Shown in pieces: positions 27,494-38,207 of a DNA stretch of 64,000 nucleotides. Positions within the stretch are counted from its first letter, which is position 1, and each line of letters starts with the position of its first letter. The translations under genes and the position numbers were made by a program. This DNA is from Nitrosomonadales bacterium (lineage in GTDB: Bacteria; Pseudomonadota; Gammaproteobacteria; Burkholderiales; Gallionellaceae): assembly GCA_016199835.1 (NCBI GenBank), contig JACQFX010000027.1, forward strand, positions 57,320 through 121,319, written 5' to 3'. A model generated the notes under the pieces. It was not told where the DNA came from. It was given only the letters and a program-made list of their open reading frames with translations, and made no database searches.

Positions 27494-29638
27494 TTACTGC
27501 CCTTGCGCATCCTCGCGCCGCCGCAGCGTCCGCTTTAGCCACCACCCCAACGCCGCCAGCGCGACCGCCAACAATCCCAGCGGCCATAGCACGGGCTGGT
27601 TCCATTGCTTGCGCATGGCAGCACGCTGCGCCGCATCCAGGCGGATGTACTTGATGCTGTTATTCGCCATTTTGTTGGGCTTGCTGTTGTGCAGCCAACT
27701 GTGATGAAGCACATAGTCTTTGGGATGCTCGCCCCACATCCACGGCGCATCATGGCGCAGTATCTCCAGCATCCGGTCTATGATCGCCTGGCGCTGCGGG
27801 CCGTTGTCCATATTTTTCATCTGTTCGAACAGGCGGTCAAATTCCGGGTTGCTGTAGTTGGAGGCGTTCTCGCCGCCCTTGCCCACCTTGGCCTGCGCGC
27901 CGTGCAGCAGAAATAAAAAATTCTCCGGATCGGGATAATCGGCGTTCCAGCCGTAGTAGAACATTTGCGTGTCACCCTTCTGTATCTTGTCCTGGAAGCG
28001 GTTGTAGTCGGTACTGCGCGCCACCAGTTGCAGATTGAGTTTGGCGAACTGCTTGCGCAGCCAGTCCAGACGCGACTTGTCGCCCACGCCGTTGGATGTG
28101 GTATCCAGATAGATCACCAGCGGCTGCCGGGTTTTTTCATCGAGGCCATCGGGATAACCCGCTTCGGCCAGCAGCTTCTTCGCCTCTGCGATGGGTTTGC
28201 GTCTGGGCGCCCCGTTCACCCAGTCATACACATAATGATTGATGCCCGCTTCGCCCTCGCGGTAGCCGAAGATGCCGGGCGGAATCGGCGACTGCGCGGC
28301 GATGCCGCGACCGTTGGCGAAAATGGAAACGAATTCTTCCCAATCCATGGCAATGGAAATGGCCAGCCGCAATTTGCGCGCTCTTTCCGAGCTTCCGCCG
28401 ACGACAGGGTCGAGCCAGTTGAAACCCATGTACATCGTCGTCGTGGCGACTGAAGTGGACAGCGTGATGCCCTGCTCCTTCATCGCATCGGTGACATTGG
28501 TTTCGCCGCCTACACCCACTTGCACCGCCTGATCGAAACTGTCGGAGCTGATGCCGGATGAGTCGTAATAGCCTTGCAGGAACTTGTTCCAGTAAGGAAT
28601 GGTTTCCTTCTCCAGGCTGAACACCACCTTGTCTATCAGCGGCAACGGTTTTCCCGCATCGGCCAGCAATCCTGCTACATGGTCGCCCGGTTCACCTTCG
28701 GACGGATAGAACTCGCCGGAGAAATTGGGATTCCGGCTCAGCACCATGCGCCGGTTGGGATCGTTTTCGGACAGGTAATATGGCCCGCTGCCCAGCGGCC
28801 ACCAATCCAGAGTCAGATTGCGCTCACGCATGCCGGGCTGCGCGTAGAAACGCTCGGCTTCCCATGGCATGGGCGAGAAGAACGGCATCGCCAGCCAGTA
28901 AGCGAACTGCGGATATTTGCCGCGCACCTTGATGCGCCAGGTATGCTCGTCCACCACTTGCACGCCGGACAGCGCATAGTCGTTCAGGTTGAGCCAGCCC
29001 TCCGGATGTTGCTTGCGCGCCTGTTTCAGGGTGTCGGCATATTCCCTCAGGCCGACGATGTAGTCCGCCATCACGCCAAAGATAGGCGAATACAGATCGG
29101 GATGCGCGAGCCGCTTGATCTGGTAGACATAATCGGCGGCAGTTACCGCGCGCGTGCCGCTCTCTTTGAAATCGCCGAGGCTATGGATGCCGCGCCAGTT
29201 TTTTTCCGTCAGCGCCATATAGCGCGGCTGTCCAGCCGCATCCTGCGCCAGCGCCGGGTGCGGCTGAAATTTCAGATCCGGCCTGAGGTGTATCTCATAC
29301 ACACTGAACGCGATCTTATCCGCAGGTGCATCCTGCGCCAGCGGCTTGTCGTCCTTGTCGTAATAGCGCACCTGTGGCATCGCGCTCGCGGCTTGCGGGA
29401 TCAGCGTATAGGGGCGCTTCAGGTAATGGTATTGCAGCGGTGGCTGGTAGATTTGCGCGAGAAATTCATACTCGTTCTCGCTATAGGCCTGCACCGGATC
29501 GAGGTGTTTGGGGCGTCCGGTGAAAGCCGTATAGAAAACGCCAGCCTTCCCGTCGCCGGAAGCGTAGGGATCATTCCACAAGCCGCCGTCGCACGCGGAC
29601 AGTAACAAACACAGGAATAAACAGGACAGCAATTTCAT
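27494..29638 (-). CDS. Family 5 extracellular solute-binding lipoprotein
   Basis: A 714-residue peptide-type ABC substrate-binding protein (SBP_bac_5), longer than the usual roughly 530 residues. A lipoprotein signal ends in LLLSAC (Cys16). The binding domain opens with FTGRPKHLDPVQAYSENEYE. Near the C terminus there is a clear membrane helix (about residues 680-700) followed by a basic tail (KRTLRRREDAQGQ). It could thus be anchored at both ends, which is unusual. No permease or ATPase genes adjoin it. The start at 29638 is chosen to give the signal peptide. Substrate unknown, possibly peptides. Confidence 0.82.
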   Translation of the reverse strand: MKLLSCLFLCLLLSACDGGLWNDPYASGDGKAGVFYTAFTGRPKHLDPVQAYSENEYEFLAQIYQPPLQYHYLKRPYTLIPQAASAMPQVRYYDKDDKPLAQDAPADKIAFSVYEIHLRPDLKFQPHPALAQDAAGQPRYMALTEKNWRGIHSLGDFKESGTRAVTAADYVYQIKRLAHPDLYSPIFGVMADYIVGLREYADTLKQARKQHPEGWLNLNDYALSGVQVVDEHTWRIKVRGKYPQFAYWLAMPFFSPMPWEAERFYAQPGMRERNLTLDWWPLGSGPYYLSENDPNRRMVLSRNPNFSGEFYPSEGEPGDHVAGLLADAGKPLPLIDKVVFSLEKETIPYWNKFLQGYYDSSGISSDSFDQAVQVGVGGETNVTDAMKEQGITLSTSVATTTMYMGFNWLDPVVGGSSERARKLRLAISIAMDWEEFVSIFANGRGIAAQSPIPPGIFGYREGEAGINHYVYDWVNGAPRRKPIAEAKKLLAEAGYPDGLDEKTRQPLVIYLDTTSNGVGDKSRLDWLRKQFAKLNLQLVARSTDYNRFQDKIQKGDTQMFYYGWNADYPDPENFLFLLHGAQAKVGKGGENASNYSNPEFDRLFEQMKNMDNGPQRQAIIDRMLEILRHDAPWMWGEHPKDYVLHHSWLHNSKPNKMANNSIKYIRLDAAQRAAMRKQWNQPVLWPLGLLAVALAALGWWLKRTLRRREDAQGQ

Positions 29639-29740
29639 GGTGCGGGAATTGTAACCCATGCCAGACCATACCATTGCCATGGAACTCGCCAGACTGTCCG
29701 CCGTCATCTTGATGTCTAAGGCTCCGCCGCAGGCAGCCAG

Positions 29741-31435
29741 TTAAAACAACGTAACGTCTTCGTTCTTATCGTCATTCAACTTAAAGGCGGTAACCACACC
29801 GATGGTTTCTCCTGCCAGCGCAGCAAAGGATTGGGCCGTATTCGCGATATAGCTGACTTCAGAGCGGAAATCGGATGACATCTTCGCGATCCGGTTGATG
29901 TTGCTTTCCAGCGCATGCGACATCCGGCTCTGCTCGACCAGCGCGCTGGAGATGTTGCTCACTTGCTGGGCGACTGCGCGGAAGGCATTCTGGACTTCAA
30001 GCACCGCAACGTTGGCGTGTTGTGCATTTTGCGAGCCCGATGTGGCATCCTGCACAGCCTGCCCCATGTTTTTGACTGCATGCTCCACCACTTCGCGTAT
30101 CTCGTTCGAGAATATCTGGATCTCCTTGGTAGCCGCTGCCGTACGTTCCGCCAGCTTGCGCACTTCATCTGCCACCACGGCGAAGCCACGCCCCTGCTCG
30201 CCCGCCCTCGCAGCTTCGATAGCCGCATTCAATGCCAGCAGGTTGGTCTGTTCCGCGATCTCGCGGATCGCCGCGACGACCACATTGATGTTCTGTGTTT
30301 TCTCGCTCAACCTGGCGATGTCATGAGATGCCGTTTCGATCGACTGTGCGATACCGGCCATCTCGGCGACATTGTTACAAATGATCTGCGCGCTCTCTTC
30401 CGCCGCTTTTTCCGTCCCTATCGCGATATGCTGCGCTTCACCGCTGCTCAAGGTGATGCTTTGGATGCTGACATTAAGATCCGACGTATCTTGCTGCATG
30501 GTCTGCACTGCAGCATTCTGCTCGCCAACCGTATCGATCATCTTGGCTGTCGAGGTCGACAAGGACTGGGAACTGTTCGACAGATTGGCCGCAGAAGCAT
30601 GCAGATCGACCAGCGTCTTGCGCAACTGTTCGCTCATGGACAAGGCATCCGCCAACAGTCCGGTAGCCCCTTCTTTGCGCGCATGCGCCAAAGCCAGATT
30701 TCCGGAGGCGACCTGCTCGACAATGACGGCAACTTCTGCGGGATCGCCCCCCAGTTGTCGCTTCACCGCAGCGATGATGATCTTGGACAGGCCGGCCGAC
30801 AGGGCCAGGGACAGCAACATCCAGGCAGATACGATCATGACTCTGCGGTCATAGTTCTTTTCCGCCGTACCGCGCATTACGGTGGAGTGCGTGTGAACGT
30901 ATGTGGTCATGTCTGCATACAGCTTGTCGAGCTGCGCAGACAGCTCGCGATCTATCCCGGCCACTTTGCTGTCTGATTCGGCATAATTCTGGTGTACATC
31001 GATCTGCGCCAGATATTTGGCGCTGACATCCTGATGTTGTTTGACTGTTACGCGCAACGTCGAAATGAAGCCATTCATGGCCTGGGTATCGCTTGCCGAA
31101 ATCACCCCCAACACTTGCAATGCCTCAGTTGCCTGCTGGTTGAATGCCGCCTGCTCCACGATAAATTCACCGCGATATTTTTGCAGTTTGTCCGCGTGAT
31201 CGCCGCGCAGCCATACATCCTTGGCCAGCTTTACTTCTCGCAGGAAGGCCACCCTGAGCAAGGAGACATCTTCCAGCGCATCGGCAACCGCCTCAAACTC
31301 GTTGATGATCGCACCCTCGCCTTGCACCGCGTCCTGGAGCGACAGGATGCCGGATACCGCCATGGCGAAGAACATGAGTATCGACACTCCTTCCAGCAGC
31401 AGGAGCTTGCCCGTGAATGATAATCTGCTAAACAA
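29741..31435 (-). CDS. Methyl-accepting chemotaxis protein
   Basis: A 564-residue chemoreceptor: N-terminal helix (about residues 11-33), a helical periplasmic domain of about 160 residues, a second helix near residue 205, a HAMP-like segment, and a cytoplasmic coiled coil with the conserved hairpin tip ([35 protein letters not shown]). No CheR-binding pentapeptide is seen at the C terminus. The start codon is TTG at 31435, supported by AGGAGG 5 nt upstream. A good sigma-28 (FliA) promoter match at 31550-31576 suggests flagellar-class expression. The ligand is unknown. Confidence 0.92.
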   Translation of the reverse strand: MFSRLSFTGKLLLLEGVSILMFFAMAVSGILSLQDAVQGEGAIINEFEAVADALEDVSLLRVAFLREVKLAKDVWLRGDHADKLQKYRGEFIVEQAAFNQQATEALQVLGVISASDTQAMNGFISTLRVTVKQHQDVSAKYLAQIDVHQNYAESDSKVAGIDRELSAQLDKLYADMTTYVHTHSTVMRGTAEKNYDRRVMIVSAWMLLSLALSAGLSKIIIAAVKRQLGGDPAEVAVIVEQVASGNLALAHARKEGATGLLADALSMSEQLRKTLVDLHASAANLSNSSQSLSTSTAKMIDTVGEQNAAVQTMQQDTSDLNVSIQSITLSSGEAQHIAIGTEKAAEESAQIICNNVAEMAGIAQSIETASHDIARLSEKTQNINVVVAAIREIAEQTNLLALNAAIEAARAGEQGRGFAVVADEVRKLAERTAAATKEIQIFSNEIREVVEHAVKNMGQAVQDATSGSQNAQHANVAVLEVQNAFRAVAQQVSNISSALVEQSRMSHALESNINRIAKMSSDFRSEVSYIANTAQSFAALAGETIGVVTAFKLNDDKNEDVTLF

Positions 31436-31549
31436 AGAAACCTCCTGACGACATGGCTTGTTGCACTCAGCTTCGATTCCTGGGATCGCTTGTCGGACAT
31501 CAATTTATTTTATTTCCCCTCTTGCGGGGGAATCCGGAACTTGATTCAG

Positions 31550-31576
31550 TTTACGGCCATTTCCTGTAAATCTTTA
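31550..31576 (-). promoter_or_regulatory. Sigma-28 (FliA) type promoter of the chemoreceptor gene
   Basis: On the minus strand TAAAGATT, an 11-nt spacer, then GCCGTAAA, against the consensus TAAAGTTT-N11-GCCGATAA. It lies about 115 bp before the chemoreceptor start, which is a typical sigma-28 target. Confidence 0.6.
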
Positions 31577-31617
31577 GGCCATTGCACCTGCTATGCTGAG
31601 CCAGCCCGAAGCCGCCC

Positions 31618-32541
31618 TCACTCCGCCGACACCACTGCGGCACTTTTCGCCACACCGGATATGAGCCGCTCCGGAACCAGCCTGCGGCCTTGTTGCAGCA
31701 CGGCCACACCGATGAATCGTCCCGCGTGATACAGGCGCACGCTGCCGTCCGGCAATCCCGCATCCACCCCCAGCCGCTGCCCCTGTGCCATGCGCCTGGC
31801 TTGCACGGTATCGAGTTCGAGCACGGGCATGTCCTGCAACAGGCTGTCCACCGGCAACAAACAGGCCTCGCGCTGCTCCATGCCCAGCGCTTCGAGCTGC
31901 TCCCAGGTGTGCGCTTTTTCCAGATTGAAGCGCGCGATCGCCGTGCGCCGCAGGCCGCGCAGATGCGCGCCGCAGCCCAGCACATGGCCGATGTCTTCGG
32001 CCAGCGTGCGGATATAAGTGCCCTTGCTGCAACGCACGCTGATCTCCATCTCATCGCCCGCGAAACGCTCCAGCAGCAACTCGTGTATGGTCACGCGGCG
32101 GCTGGCGCGCTCTATGGTTTCGCCGTTGCGGATGTATTCATACAGCGGCTTGCCCTGATGCTTGAGCGCGCTGTGCATGGGCGGAACCTGTTCGATTTCA
32201 CCGAGAAAATTGTGCAACATGGCACGCACCTGCTGCTCGTCTGGCAACGCGGCGCCAGTATCGGTGATCTCGCCTTCGGCATCGCCTGTGCTGCTGGTCT
32301 GGCCCAGCCTGACCCGCGCGCGATAGGTTTTGTCGGCATCCAGCAATGCGGTGGAAAATTTGGTGGCTTCGCCAAAACAGATGGGCAGCAACCCGGTGGC
32401 CAAAGGATCGAGCGTGCCGGTATGCCCGGCCTTCTCGGCCTGAAACAAGCGGCGGACTTTTTGCAGAACGGTATTTGAGCTGAGTTGCAACGGCTTGTCG
32501 AACAGCAGGACGCCATCTAGGGGACGTTTGACACGGGTCAT
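31618..32541 (-). CDS. truB: tRNA pseudouridine-55 synthase
   Basis: TruB (307 residues) makes pseudouridine 55 in the T-loop of tRNAs. It shows LLFDKPLQLSSN, the catalytic-Asp loop HTGTLDPLATG, the RVRLGQTSSTGDAEG segment, CSKGTYIRTLAEDIG and a C-terminal PUA-like domain. It is encoded after rbfA in the nusA-infB operon; the 75-bp gap to rbfA carries a REP-like repeat. Confidence 0.97.
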   Translation of the reverse strand: MTRVKRPLDGVLLFDKPLQLSSNTVLQKVRRLFQAEKAGHTGTLDPLATGLLPICFGEATKFSTALLDADKTYRARVRLGQTSSTGDAEGEITDTGAALPDEQQVRAMLHNFLGEIEQVPPMHSALKHQGKPLYEYIRNGETIERASRRVTIHELLLERFAGDEMEISVRCSKGTYIRTLAEDIGHVLGCGAHLRGLRRTAIARFNLEKAHTWEQLEALGMEQREACLLPVDSLLQDMPVLELDTVQARRMAQGQRLGVDAGLPDGSVRLYHAGRFIGVAVLQQGRRLVPERLISGVAKSAAVVSAE

Positions 32542-32562
32542 GGCGTTAGCTGGTAGCGGGTA

Positions 32563-32620
32563 GTAGGGCGGGCTTTGCCCGCCGGGCTACTTGTCGGGCA
32601 AAGCCCGACCTACGGGCTAC
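32563..32620. repeat. Double REP-like palindrome
   Basis: Two GC-rich palindromes in tandem: GGCGGGC-TTT-GCCCGCC and GTCGGGC-AAA-GCCCGAC, framed by GTAG/CTAC. They fill the truB-rbfA gap and run into the rbfA stop codon. Same family as 15604-15647 and 16323-16343. Confidence 0.75.
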
Positions 32621-32979
32621 GAACCGCCCCCTTTGTCGCTGGCGACAGCCTGATCTATGAGTTGCGACAGATGCGCGCCGCGTTCGACCGATGCGTCATA
32701 GACGAAATGCAGTTGCGGGGTGATGCGCAGTTTCATGGCATGGGCCAGATTGCTGCGCAGAAAACCGCTGGCGCGCTCCAGGCCTTGCTGCACATCCTTG
32801 TTGGCTCCGTCCAGCGTAGTGTAGAAAACCTTGGCGTGGGAATAATCGCGCGCCACTTCGACGCCCGTGAGCGTGATCATGCGTACGCGCGGATCGCGGA
32901 TCTCCAGACGCAACAGCTCGGCCAGTTCGCGCTGTATCTGTTCGGCGACGCGGTCGGTTCTGGCGTAGTCCTTCGCCAT
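32617..32979 (-). CDS. rbfA: 30S ribosome-binding factor A
   Basis: RbfA (120 residues), a KH-fold factor for late 30S maturation and cold adaptation. It shows the RTDRVAEQIQRELAELL start and the RDPRVRMITLTGVEV core. Its start codon overlaps the infB stop (TAATG), giving coupling. The stop lies within the edge of a REP-like repeat. Confidence 0.95.
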   Translation of the reverse strand: MAKDYARTDRVAEQIQRELAELLRLEIRDPRVRMITLTGVEVARDYSHAKVFYTTLDGANKDVQQGLERASGFLRSNLAHAMKLRITPQLHFVYDASVERGAHLSQLIDQAVASDKGGGS

Positions 32980-35591
32980 TACAGCGCGCGCGCCACCTCG
33001 ACGATCTCGAACGCTTCGAGCTGATCGCCCACTTCGAGGTCGTTATAGCCCTTCAGCGACAGACCGCACTCGAAGTTGGATTTCACTTCCCGCACGTCGT
33101 CCTTGAAACGCTTGAGCGAATCCAGTTCGCCGGTATGGATGACCACGTTGTTGCGCAGCACGCGCACTTGCGAGCCGCGTTTGACCAAGCCTTCGGTCAC
33201 GTAACAACCGGCCACGGTGCCGATCTTGGAGATGTGGAACACCTGGCGGACTTCCACCATGCCGGTGACGCTTTCCTTTTTCTCCGGCGCCAGCATGCCG
33301 GACAGGGCCGCTTTGATCTCGTCCACCATCTCGTAAATGATGGTGTAGTAGCGCACATCCACGCCCGAAGCTTCCGCCAGCTTGCGCGCCGCAGCGTCTG
33401 CGCGCGTATTGAAGCCGAGCACGACCGCCTTGGAGGCCAGCGCGAGGTTAATGTCGGACTCGCTGATCGCGCCCACCGCACTGTGGATGATGTTGACCTT
33501 CACTTCGGCCGTGGACAATTTCTGCAAGGAGTTCGCGATGGCTTCGCAGGAGCCCTGCACGTCGGCCTTGACGATCAGCGCCAGCGTGCGCACTTCGCCT
33601 TCCGCCATCTGCTCCATCATGTTTTCCAGCTTGGCCGACTGCTGCTTGGCCAGCTTCACATCGCGGAATTTGCCCTGGCGGAACAGCGCGATCTCGCGCG
33701 CCTTCTTTTCGTCGGACAACACCAGCACGTCTTCACCCGCGACCGGCACTTCGGATAGACCCTGTATCTCCACCGGAATAGACGGGCCGGCGGTGTTGAT
33801 GGCCTTGCCGTTCTCGTCCAGCATGGCGCGCACGCGTCCGGACACCGCGCCAACCAGCAGCGTATCGCCGCGCTTCAGGGTGCCGGACTGCACCAGTATG
33901 GTCGCCACCGGCCCCTTGCCCTTGTCCAGGCGGGCCTCGATCACGATGCCCTTGGCGTTGGCTTCCCTGGGCGCATTGAGTTCCAGCACTTCGGCTTGCA
34001 ACAGCACACCTTCGAGCAAGGCATCTATGCCTTGTCCGCTCTTGGCCGATACCTCGACGAACATGGTGTCGCCGCCCCAGTCTTCGGGTACGACCTGCTC
34101 TGCGACGAGCTCCTGTTTGACGCGCTCGGAATTGGCTTCGGGTTTATCTATCTTGGTCACCGCGACCACGATGGGCACGCCTGCTGCCTTGGCGTGGTGG
34201 ATCGCCTCCCTGGTTTGCGGCATCACGCCGTCGTCGGCGGCCACTACCAGAATCACGATGTCAGTCACCTTCGCGCCGCGCGCGCGCATCGCAGTAAACG
34301 CCTCGTGGCCCGGCGTGTCGAGGAAAGTGATCATGCCGCGCGGCGTGTCCACGTGGTAGGCGCCGATGTGCTGTGTGATACCGCCAGCCTCGCCCGAAGC
34401 GACTCGGGTGCGGCGGATGTAATCCAGCAGCGAGGTCTTGCCGTGATCGACGTGGCCCATCACGGTTACCACCGGGGCGCGCGGCTCCAGCGGTGCATCC
34501 TTATGCTCGTCGTTCTCGCTCAGGTAGGCGCCAGGATCGTCGGCCTTGGCCGGTTTGGCAATATGACCCAGTTCTTCCACCACGATCATCGCGGTTTCCT
34601 GATCCAGCACCTGATTGATGGTCACCATGGAACCCATCTTCATGAGCGTCTTGATGATCTCGATGGCCTTGATGGACATCTTCTGCGCGAGTTCGGAGAC
34701 GTTGATCGTTTCCGGCACCATCACCTCATGCACGATGGGTTCGGTCGGCAGCGAAAAAGCATGCTGCGCAGCATCTTCCTGCTTGGCATGTTTGTCGTGG
34801 TGGCGCGGGCCGCTGCGCACATGGCTCGATCCCGTCCATCCACCCGCACGCGTATCGGTGCGCGAGGGCACGCGCTTCTTGTGCCCGGCTTCATCCCAGG
34901 GACTATTCTTGTCCGCCACCGCTTTGGCGCCTTTTTTTGCCGCCGGCTTGACCACCTTGTCGCCCGGCTTGGGCGCGGGTTTGTGCAGCGTACCTTCGGC
35001 TATGCTGGGTTTTGCTACCTCGGCCACCACTGCTGCTGGCGCTTCCGGCTTGACCTCGGCGACGACAGCCGGCTGCGGCTGCGCCTCCGCCACCGGCTCG
35101 ACAACCGGTGCGGCTTTGCGTTTGTTGCGCTCTTTCTTGGCCAGTGCATCCGCAGCCTGGCGCGCAGCAAGTTCAGCCTGCAAGCGCGCTTCTTCTTCGC
35201 GCTGCGCGATCTCGTGTTCGTCCAGTTTTTTCGCTGCGGGTTTCTGCTCGGTCTTTTCTGGCGCTGCAACAGCAGGCGCTTCCGGCTGGGCCGCGGCTGG
35301 TGCCACTACACGTTTTTTGCGCACTTCAACCTGGATGGTGCGTGCCTTGCCCGTACTGTCCGACTTCTTGATCTCGGTAGTTTCGCGACGAGTCAAGGTG
35401 ATCTTCTTGCTCTTCGCGCTTGCGCCACCGTGCGCGTTGCGCAGGTGCTCCAGCAGTTGCGCCTTGTCCTGTTCCGATAGGGAATCCGTATCCTGCTGCT
35501 TGGCAACACCCGCCGCGTGCAGTTGTTCCAGCAACAGCCCGACCGGCAAACCGAGTTCGCCTGCAAACTGCGCTACGTTCATTTTTCCCAT
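32979..35591 (-). CDS. infB: Translation initiation factor IF-2
   Basis: IF-2 (870 residues) is the GTPase that brings fMet-tRNA to the 30S subunit and drives subunit joining. It has an N-terminal IF2_N domain, a long Ala/Lys/Glu-rich linker (about residues 75-280), and the G domain with [20 protein letters not shown] and TKID, followed by the beta-barrel, domain 3 and C2 domains. It is part of the rimP-nusA-infB-rbfA-truB operon. Confidence 0.97.
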   Translation of the reverse strand: MGKMNVAQFAGELGLPVGLLLEQLHAAGVAKQQDTDSLSEQDKAQLLEHLRNAHGGASAKSKKITLTRRETTEIKKSDSTGKARTIQVEVRKKRVVAPAAAQPEAPAVAAPEKTEQKPAAKKLDEHEIAQREEEARLQAELAARQAADALAKKERNKRKAAPVVEPVAEAQPQPAVVAEVKPEAPAAVVAEVAKPSIAEGTLHKPAPKPGDKVVKPAAKKGAKAVADKNSPWDEAGHKKRVPSRTDTRAGGWTGSSHVRSGPRHHDKHAKQEDAAQHAFSLPTEPIVHEVMVPETINVSELAQKMSIKAIEIIKTLMKMGSMVTINQVLDQETAMIVVEELGHIAKPAKADDPGAYLSENDEHKDAPLEPRAPVVTVMGHVDHGKTSLLDYIRRTRVASGEAGGITQHIGAYHVDTPRGMITFLDTPGHEAFTAMRARGAKVTDIVILVVAADDGVMPQTREAIHHAKAAGVPIVVAVTKIDKPEANSERVKQELVAEQVVPEDWGGDTMFVEVSAKSGQGIDALLEGVLLQAEVLELNAPREANAKGIVIEARLDKGKGPVATILVQSGTLKRGDTLLVGAVSGRVRAMLDENGKAINTAGPSIPVEIQGLSEVPVAGEDVLVLSDEKKAREIALFRQGKFRDVKLAKQQSAKLENMMEQMAEGEVRTLALIVKADVQGSCEAIANSLQKLSTAEVKVNIIHSAVGAISESDINLALASKAVVLGFNTRADAAARKLAEASGVDVRYYTIIYEMVDEIKAALSGMLAPEKKESVTGMVEVRQVFHISKIGTVAGCYVTEGLVKRGSQVRVLRNNVVIHTGELDSLKRFKDDVREVKSNFECGLSLKGYNDLEVGDQLEAFEIVEVARAL

Positions 35592-35723
35592 CGCTATCCT
35601 TTAGCTCGCTAACGGGCATGGCAAACGCCATCCCTGATAATGAAATCCGTCATGCCAGCCCCTCGTCCGCAAGCGGGACAAGGTTCGTTACGCGAGTATC
35701 ACGTTAAATCCTGCAAAATCCGT
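35592..35723. other. nusA-infB intergenic region
   Basis: A 132-bp gap, longer than usual between these genes. It contains a CCGCAAGCGG-type hairpin core near 35670-35680, which resembles the hairpin family at 47391-47428. No gene was seen. Confidence 0.35.
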
Positions 35724-37196
35724 TCAGGCGAACCACGGCGCGCGCGCCGTCATGATCAACTGGTTGGCACGCTCGCTGTCCATCGCGGTCAATTCCACCA
35801 ACTCGTCCACGTCCAGATCGGCCAACTGATCCTGTGTGCCTATACCCTTGCCCGCGAGCGCACGCGCAGTCGTTTCGTCCATGCCTTCGATTTTGAGCAA
35901 ATCTTCGATGCTGTGCTCCACCTGCTCTTCGTTGACGATGGCCGCAGTCAGCAGCGCATTGCGTGCACGGCTGCGCAGTTCGTTCACGGTATCTTCATCG
36001 AACGATTCGATCTCCAGCATCTCTTCGAGCGGCACGTAAGCCACCTCTTCCAGTGTGTTGAAACCTTCCTGCACCAGAATGTCCGCGACTTCTTCATCCA
36101 CGTCCAGCTTGGCCATGAACAGGTCGCGCACCTTGGCGAATTCCTGCTCGTTCTTCTGGCCGGACTCTTCCACCGTCATGATGTTGAGATCCCAGCCCGT
36201 CATCTCGCTGGCCAGACGCACATTCTGGCCATTGCGGCCTATGGCCTGCGCCAGATTCTCTTCCTCGACCACCACATCCATGCTGTGCTTGTCTTCGTCC
36301 ACCACGATGCTGGTGACGTCGGCCGGAGCCAGCGCATTGATGACGTAAGTGGCAGGGTCTTCCGCCCACAGGATAATGTCCACGCGCTCGCCAGCGAGTT
36401 CATTGGTCACGGCCTGCACACGCGAACCGCGCATGCCGACGCAGGTACCGATCGGATCTATGCGCTGGTCGTGCGAGCGCACGGCGATCTTGGCGCGTGC
36501 GCCGGGATCGCGTGCTGCGCTGACGATCTCGAGCAAGCCTTCTTCGATCTCCGGCACTTCCAGCTCGAACAATTTGACCAGGAATTCCGGCGTGATGCGC
36601 GACAGCACGATTTGCGGCCCGCGCACCGAGCGATCCACGCGCAACAGGTGCGCACGCACGCGGTCACCGACGCGCATGTTTTCCTTGGGGATCATCTGCT
36701 CGCGCGGCAGCAGCGCTTCAATTTTGCCGAACTCGATGATGGCATTGCCGCGCTCGATGCGTTTCACCGTGCCGGACACCAGATGTTCCTTGCGCTCCAT
36801 GAAATCGTTCAGGATCTGTTCGCGCTCGGCATCGCGTATTTTCTGGAAGATCACCTGCTTGGCGGCCTGCGCGCCGATGCGCCCGAAATCTATGGACTCC
36901 AGTGGCTCTTCGATGAACTCTTCGAGCTGGATGTTCGGGTTGCGCTTCTGCGCTTCTTCCAGCTTGATGTGCAGATCGGGCGTCTCGAAGGTCTCGTCGT
37001 CCATCACCTGCCAGCGGCGGAACGAGTCGTATTCGCCGTTCTCGCGATTGATGCTGACGCGCACGTCTGCCTCGTCGGCAAAACGCTTCTTGGTGGCCGA
37101 CGCCAATGCCGATTCCAGCGCGCCAAACACGATCTCCTTGTCCACGCTCTTCTCGCGCGCCAGGGCATCCACTAACAACAGAACTTCACGACTCAT
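35724..37196 (-). CDS. nusA: Transcription termination/antitermination factor NusA
   Basis: NusA (490 residues) binds RNA polymerase and modulates pausing, termination and antitermination. The domains in order are the N-terminal RNAP-binding domain ([17 protein letters not shown] start), S1, KH1 ([14 protein letters not shown]) and KH2 ([17 protein letters not shown]), and two C-terminal acidic repeats ([12 protein letters not shown]... and a [13 protein letters not shown] segment). The ATG at 37196 gives the family start; the frame extends 13 codons further without support. It lies between rimP and infB. Confidence 0.97.
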   Translation of the reverse strand: MSREVLLLVDALAREKSVDKEIVFGALESALASATKKRFADEADVRVSINRENGEYDSFRRWQVMDDETFETPDLHIKLEEAQKRNPNIQLEEFIEEPLESIDFGRIGAQAAKQVIFQKIRDAEREQILNDFMERKEHLVSGTVKRIERGNAIIEFGKIEALLPREQMIPKENMRVGDRVRAHLLRVDRSVRGPQIVLSRITPEFLVKLFELEVPEIEEGLLEIVSAARDPGARAKIAVRSHDQRIDPIGTCVGMRGSRVQAVTNELAGERVDIILWAEDPATYVINALAPADVTSIVVDEDKHSMDVVVEEENLAQAIGRNGQNVRLASEMTGWDLNIMTVEESGQKNEQEFAKVRDLFMAKLDVDEEVADILVQEGFNTLEEVAYVPLEEMLEIESFDEDTVNELRSRARNALLTAAIVNEEQVEHSIEDLLKIEGMDETTARALAGKGIGTQDQLADLDVDELVELTAMDSERANQLIMTARAPWFA

Positions 37197-37268
37197 CACC
37201 GTCTCCAACCAAGCCGAATGGCAGCGCCATTCCAAAATTTAATGAAACTCGCTCTGCGCGAGATCACG

Positions 37269-37697
37269 TCAAAACACGGGCACCAAACGCGCCTTATCCA
37301 GATTGGACAGTTCAATCGCTACCTGATTGCCGTCCACTTCCAATTGCAATACCCCATCCTTGACCTCGCCCAGCGTACCGGTAAAGTTCTTGCGTCCCGC
37401 CATCGGCATGCGCAACTTGAGCTGCGCTTTTTCACCGCAGAAACGCACGAAATCCGCTTCCTTTTTCAACGGCCGATCAAGGCCCGGCGATGAAACTTCG
37501 AGGCGGTCGTAATCCACCCCTTCCACCGTAAATAAACGCGTCAACTGGTGGCTGACCCGCTCGCAATCTTCCAGCGCGATACCGCCCGGCTTGTCCATCA
37601 GCACCCGCATCAAGCCCCGTCCCGACACTTCCAGATCAACCAGCTCGTATCCCATGCCAGTCACTGTCGTTTCCACCAACCTCGCCGCATCCGCCAT
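37269..37697 (-). CDS. rimP: Ribosome maturation factor RimP
   Basis: RimP (142 residues), needed for 30S assembly. It shows [30 protein letters not shown] and the [11 protein letters not shown] motif. It is the first gene of the rimP-nusA-infB-rbfA-truB group. A promoter and a terminator-like hairpin lie in its leader. Confidence 0.95.
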   Translation of the reverse strand: MADAARLVETTVTGMGYELVDLEVSGRGLMRVLMDKPGGIALEDCERVSHQLTRLFTVEGVDYDRLEVSSPGLDRPLKKEADFVRFCGEKAQLKLRMPMAGRKNFTGTLGEVKDGVLQLEVDGNQVAIELSNLDKARLVPVF

Positions 37698-37726
37698 GTC
37701 CCGCCCAACGATTCAAGCCCACAAAT

Positions 37727-37746
37727 AAAAAACGGGCCGAGGCCCA
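37727..37746 (-). terminator. Terminator-like hairpin in the rimP leader
   Basis: On the minus strand TGGGC-CTCG-GCCCG followed directly by TTTTTT, 30 nt before the rimP start and just downstream of the predicted promoter. The stem is short (5 bp with a G-U pair). It could be an attenuator of the nusA operon. Confidence 0.5.
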
Positions 37747-37763
37747 TCTGCAAAACGGCGCGA

Positions 37764-37793
37764 AGTATAACAGACTATATCGGCTTATGGAAA
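37764..37793 (-). promoter_or_regulatory. Promoter of the rimP-nusA-infB operon
   Basis: On the minus strand an extended -10 TGT-TATACT (hexamer at 37764-37769) with TTTCCA 18 bp upstream. It is placed between merR and rimP. Confidence 0.55.
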
Positions 37794-37835
37794 CTCATGG
37801 ACATCGGAACAGCGGTACAACAGGGGGGTAGCTGG

Positions 37836-38207
37836 TCAGGCTTGCAGTATGTTCAGGATCTCGAGGATTTCGCGACGGAATCCGGATGGGTTAAAAGATT
37901 GCGGCGGCAGTTGCGGCTGCGCGCTTTCTTCCCGCCGCGAAGCTAGGTGATCCAGGCGGCTGCGCGCACCGCTGATAGTGAAGCCGTCTTCATACAGCAA
38001 CTGGCGGATGCGGCGGATGAGCAGCACTTCGTGGTGCTGGTAATAGCGCCGGTTGCCGCGCCGCTTGACCGGCTTGAGCTGGGTGAATTCCTGTTCCCAA
38101 TAGCGCAGCACATGCGCCTTCACCCCGCACAGCTCGCTCACTTCCCCTATGGTGAAGTAGCGCTTGGCAGGGATCGCCGGCAGGCTTTCAGGCGTGCGGT
38201 TTTCCAT
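37836..38207 (-). CDS. MerR family regulator
   Basis: A 123-residue protein with a MerR-type winged helix ([25 protein letters not shown]) and the [14 protein letters not shown] wing. It lacks the cysteine-rich metal-binding tail, and its second half is a short helix region. It overlaps the ihfA stop by 20 nt and belongs to the pheST-ihfA transcript, a conserved betaproteobacterial position. Target genes are unknown. Confidence 0.92.
   Translation of the reverse strand: MENRTPESLPAIPAKRYFTIGEVSELCGVKAHVLRYWEQEFTQLKPVKRRGNRRYYQHHEVLLIRRIRQLLYEDGFTISGARSRLDHLASRREESAQPQLPPQSFNPSGFRREILEILNILQA

Noticed and set aside
35640..37175. 511-codon plus-strand frame opposite nusA
   Set aside because: Shadow of nusA with no family features.
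37740..37835. tRNA gene between merR and rimP
   Set aside because: No cloverleaf, T-loop TTCGA or acceptor pairing could be found; the region fits a promoter and leader.
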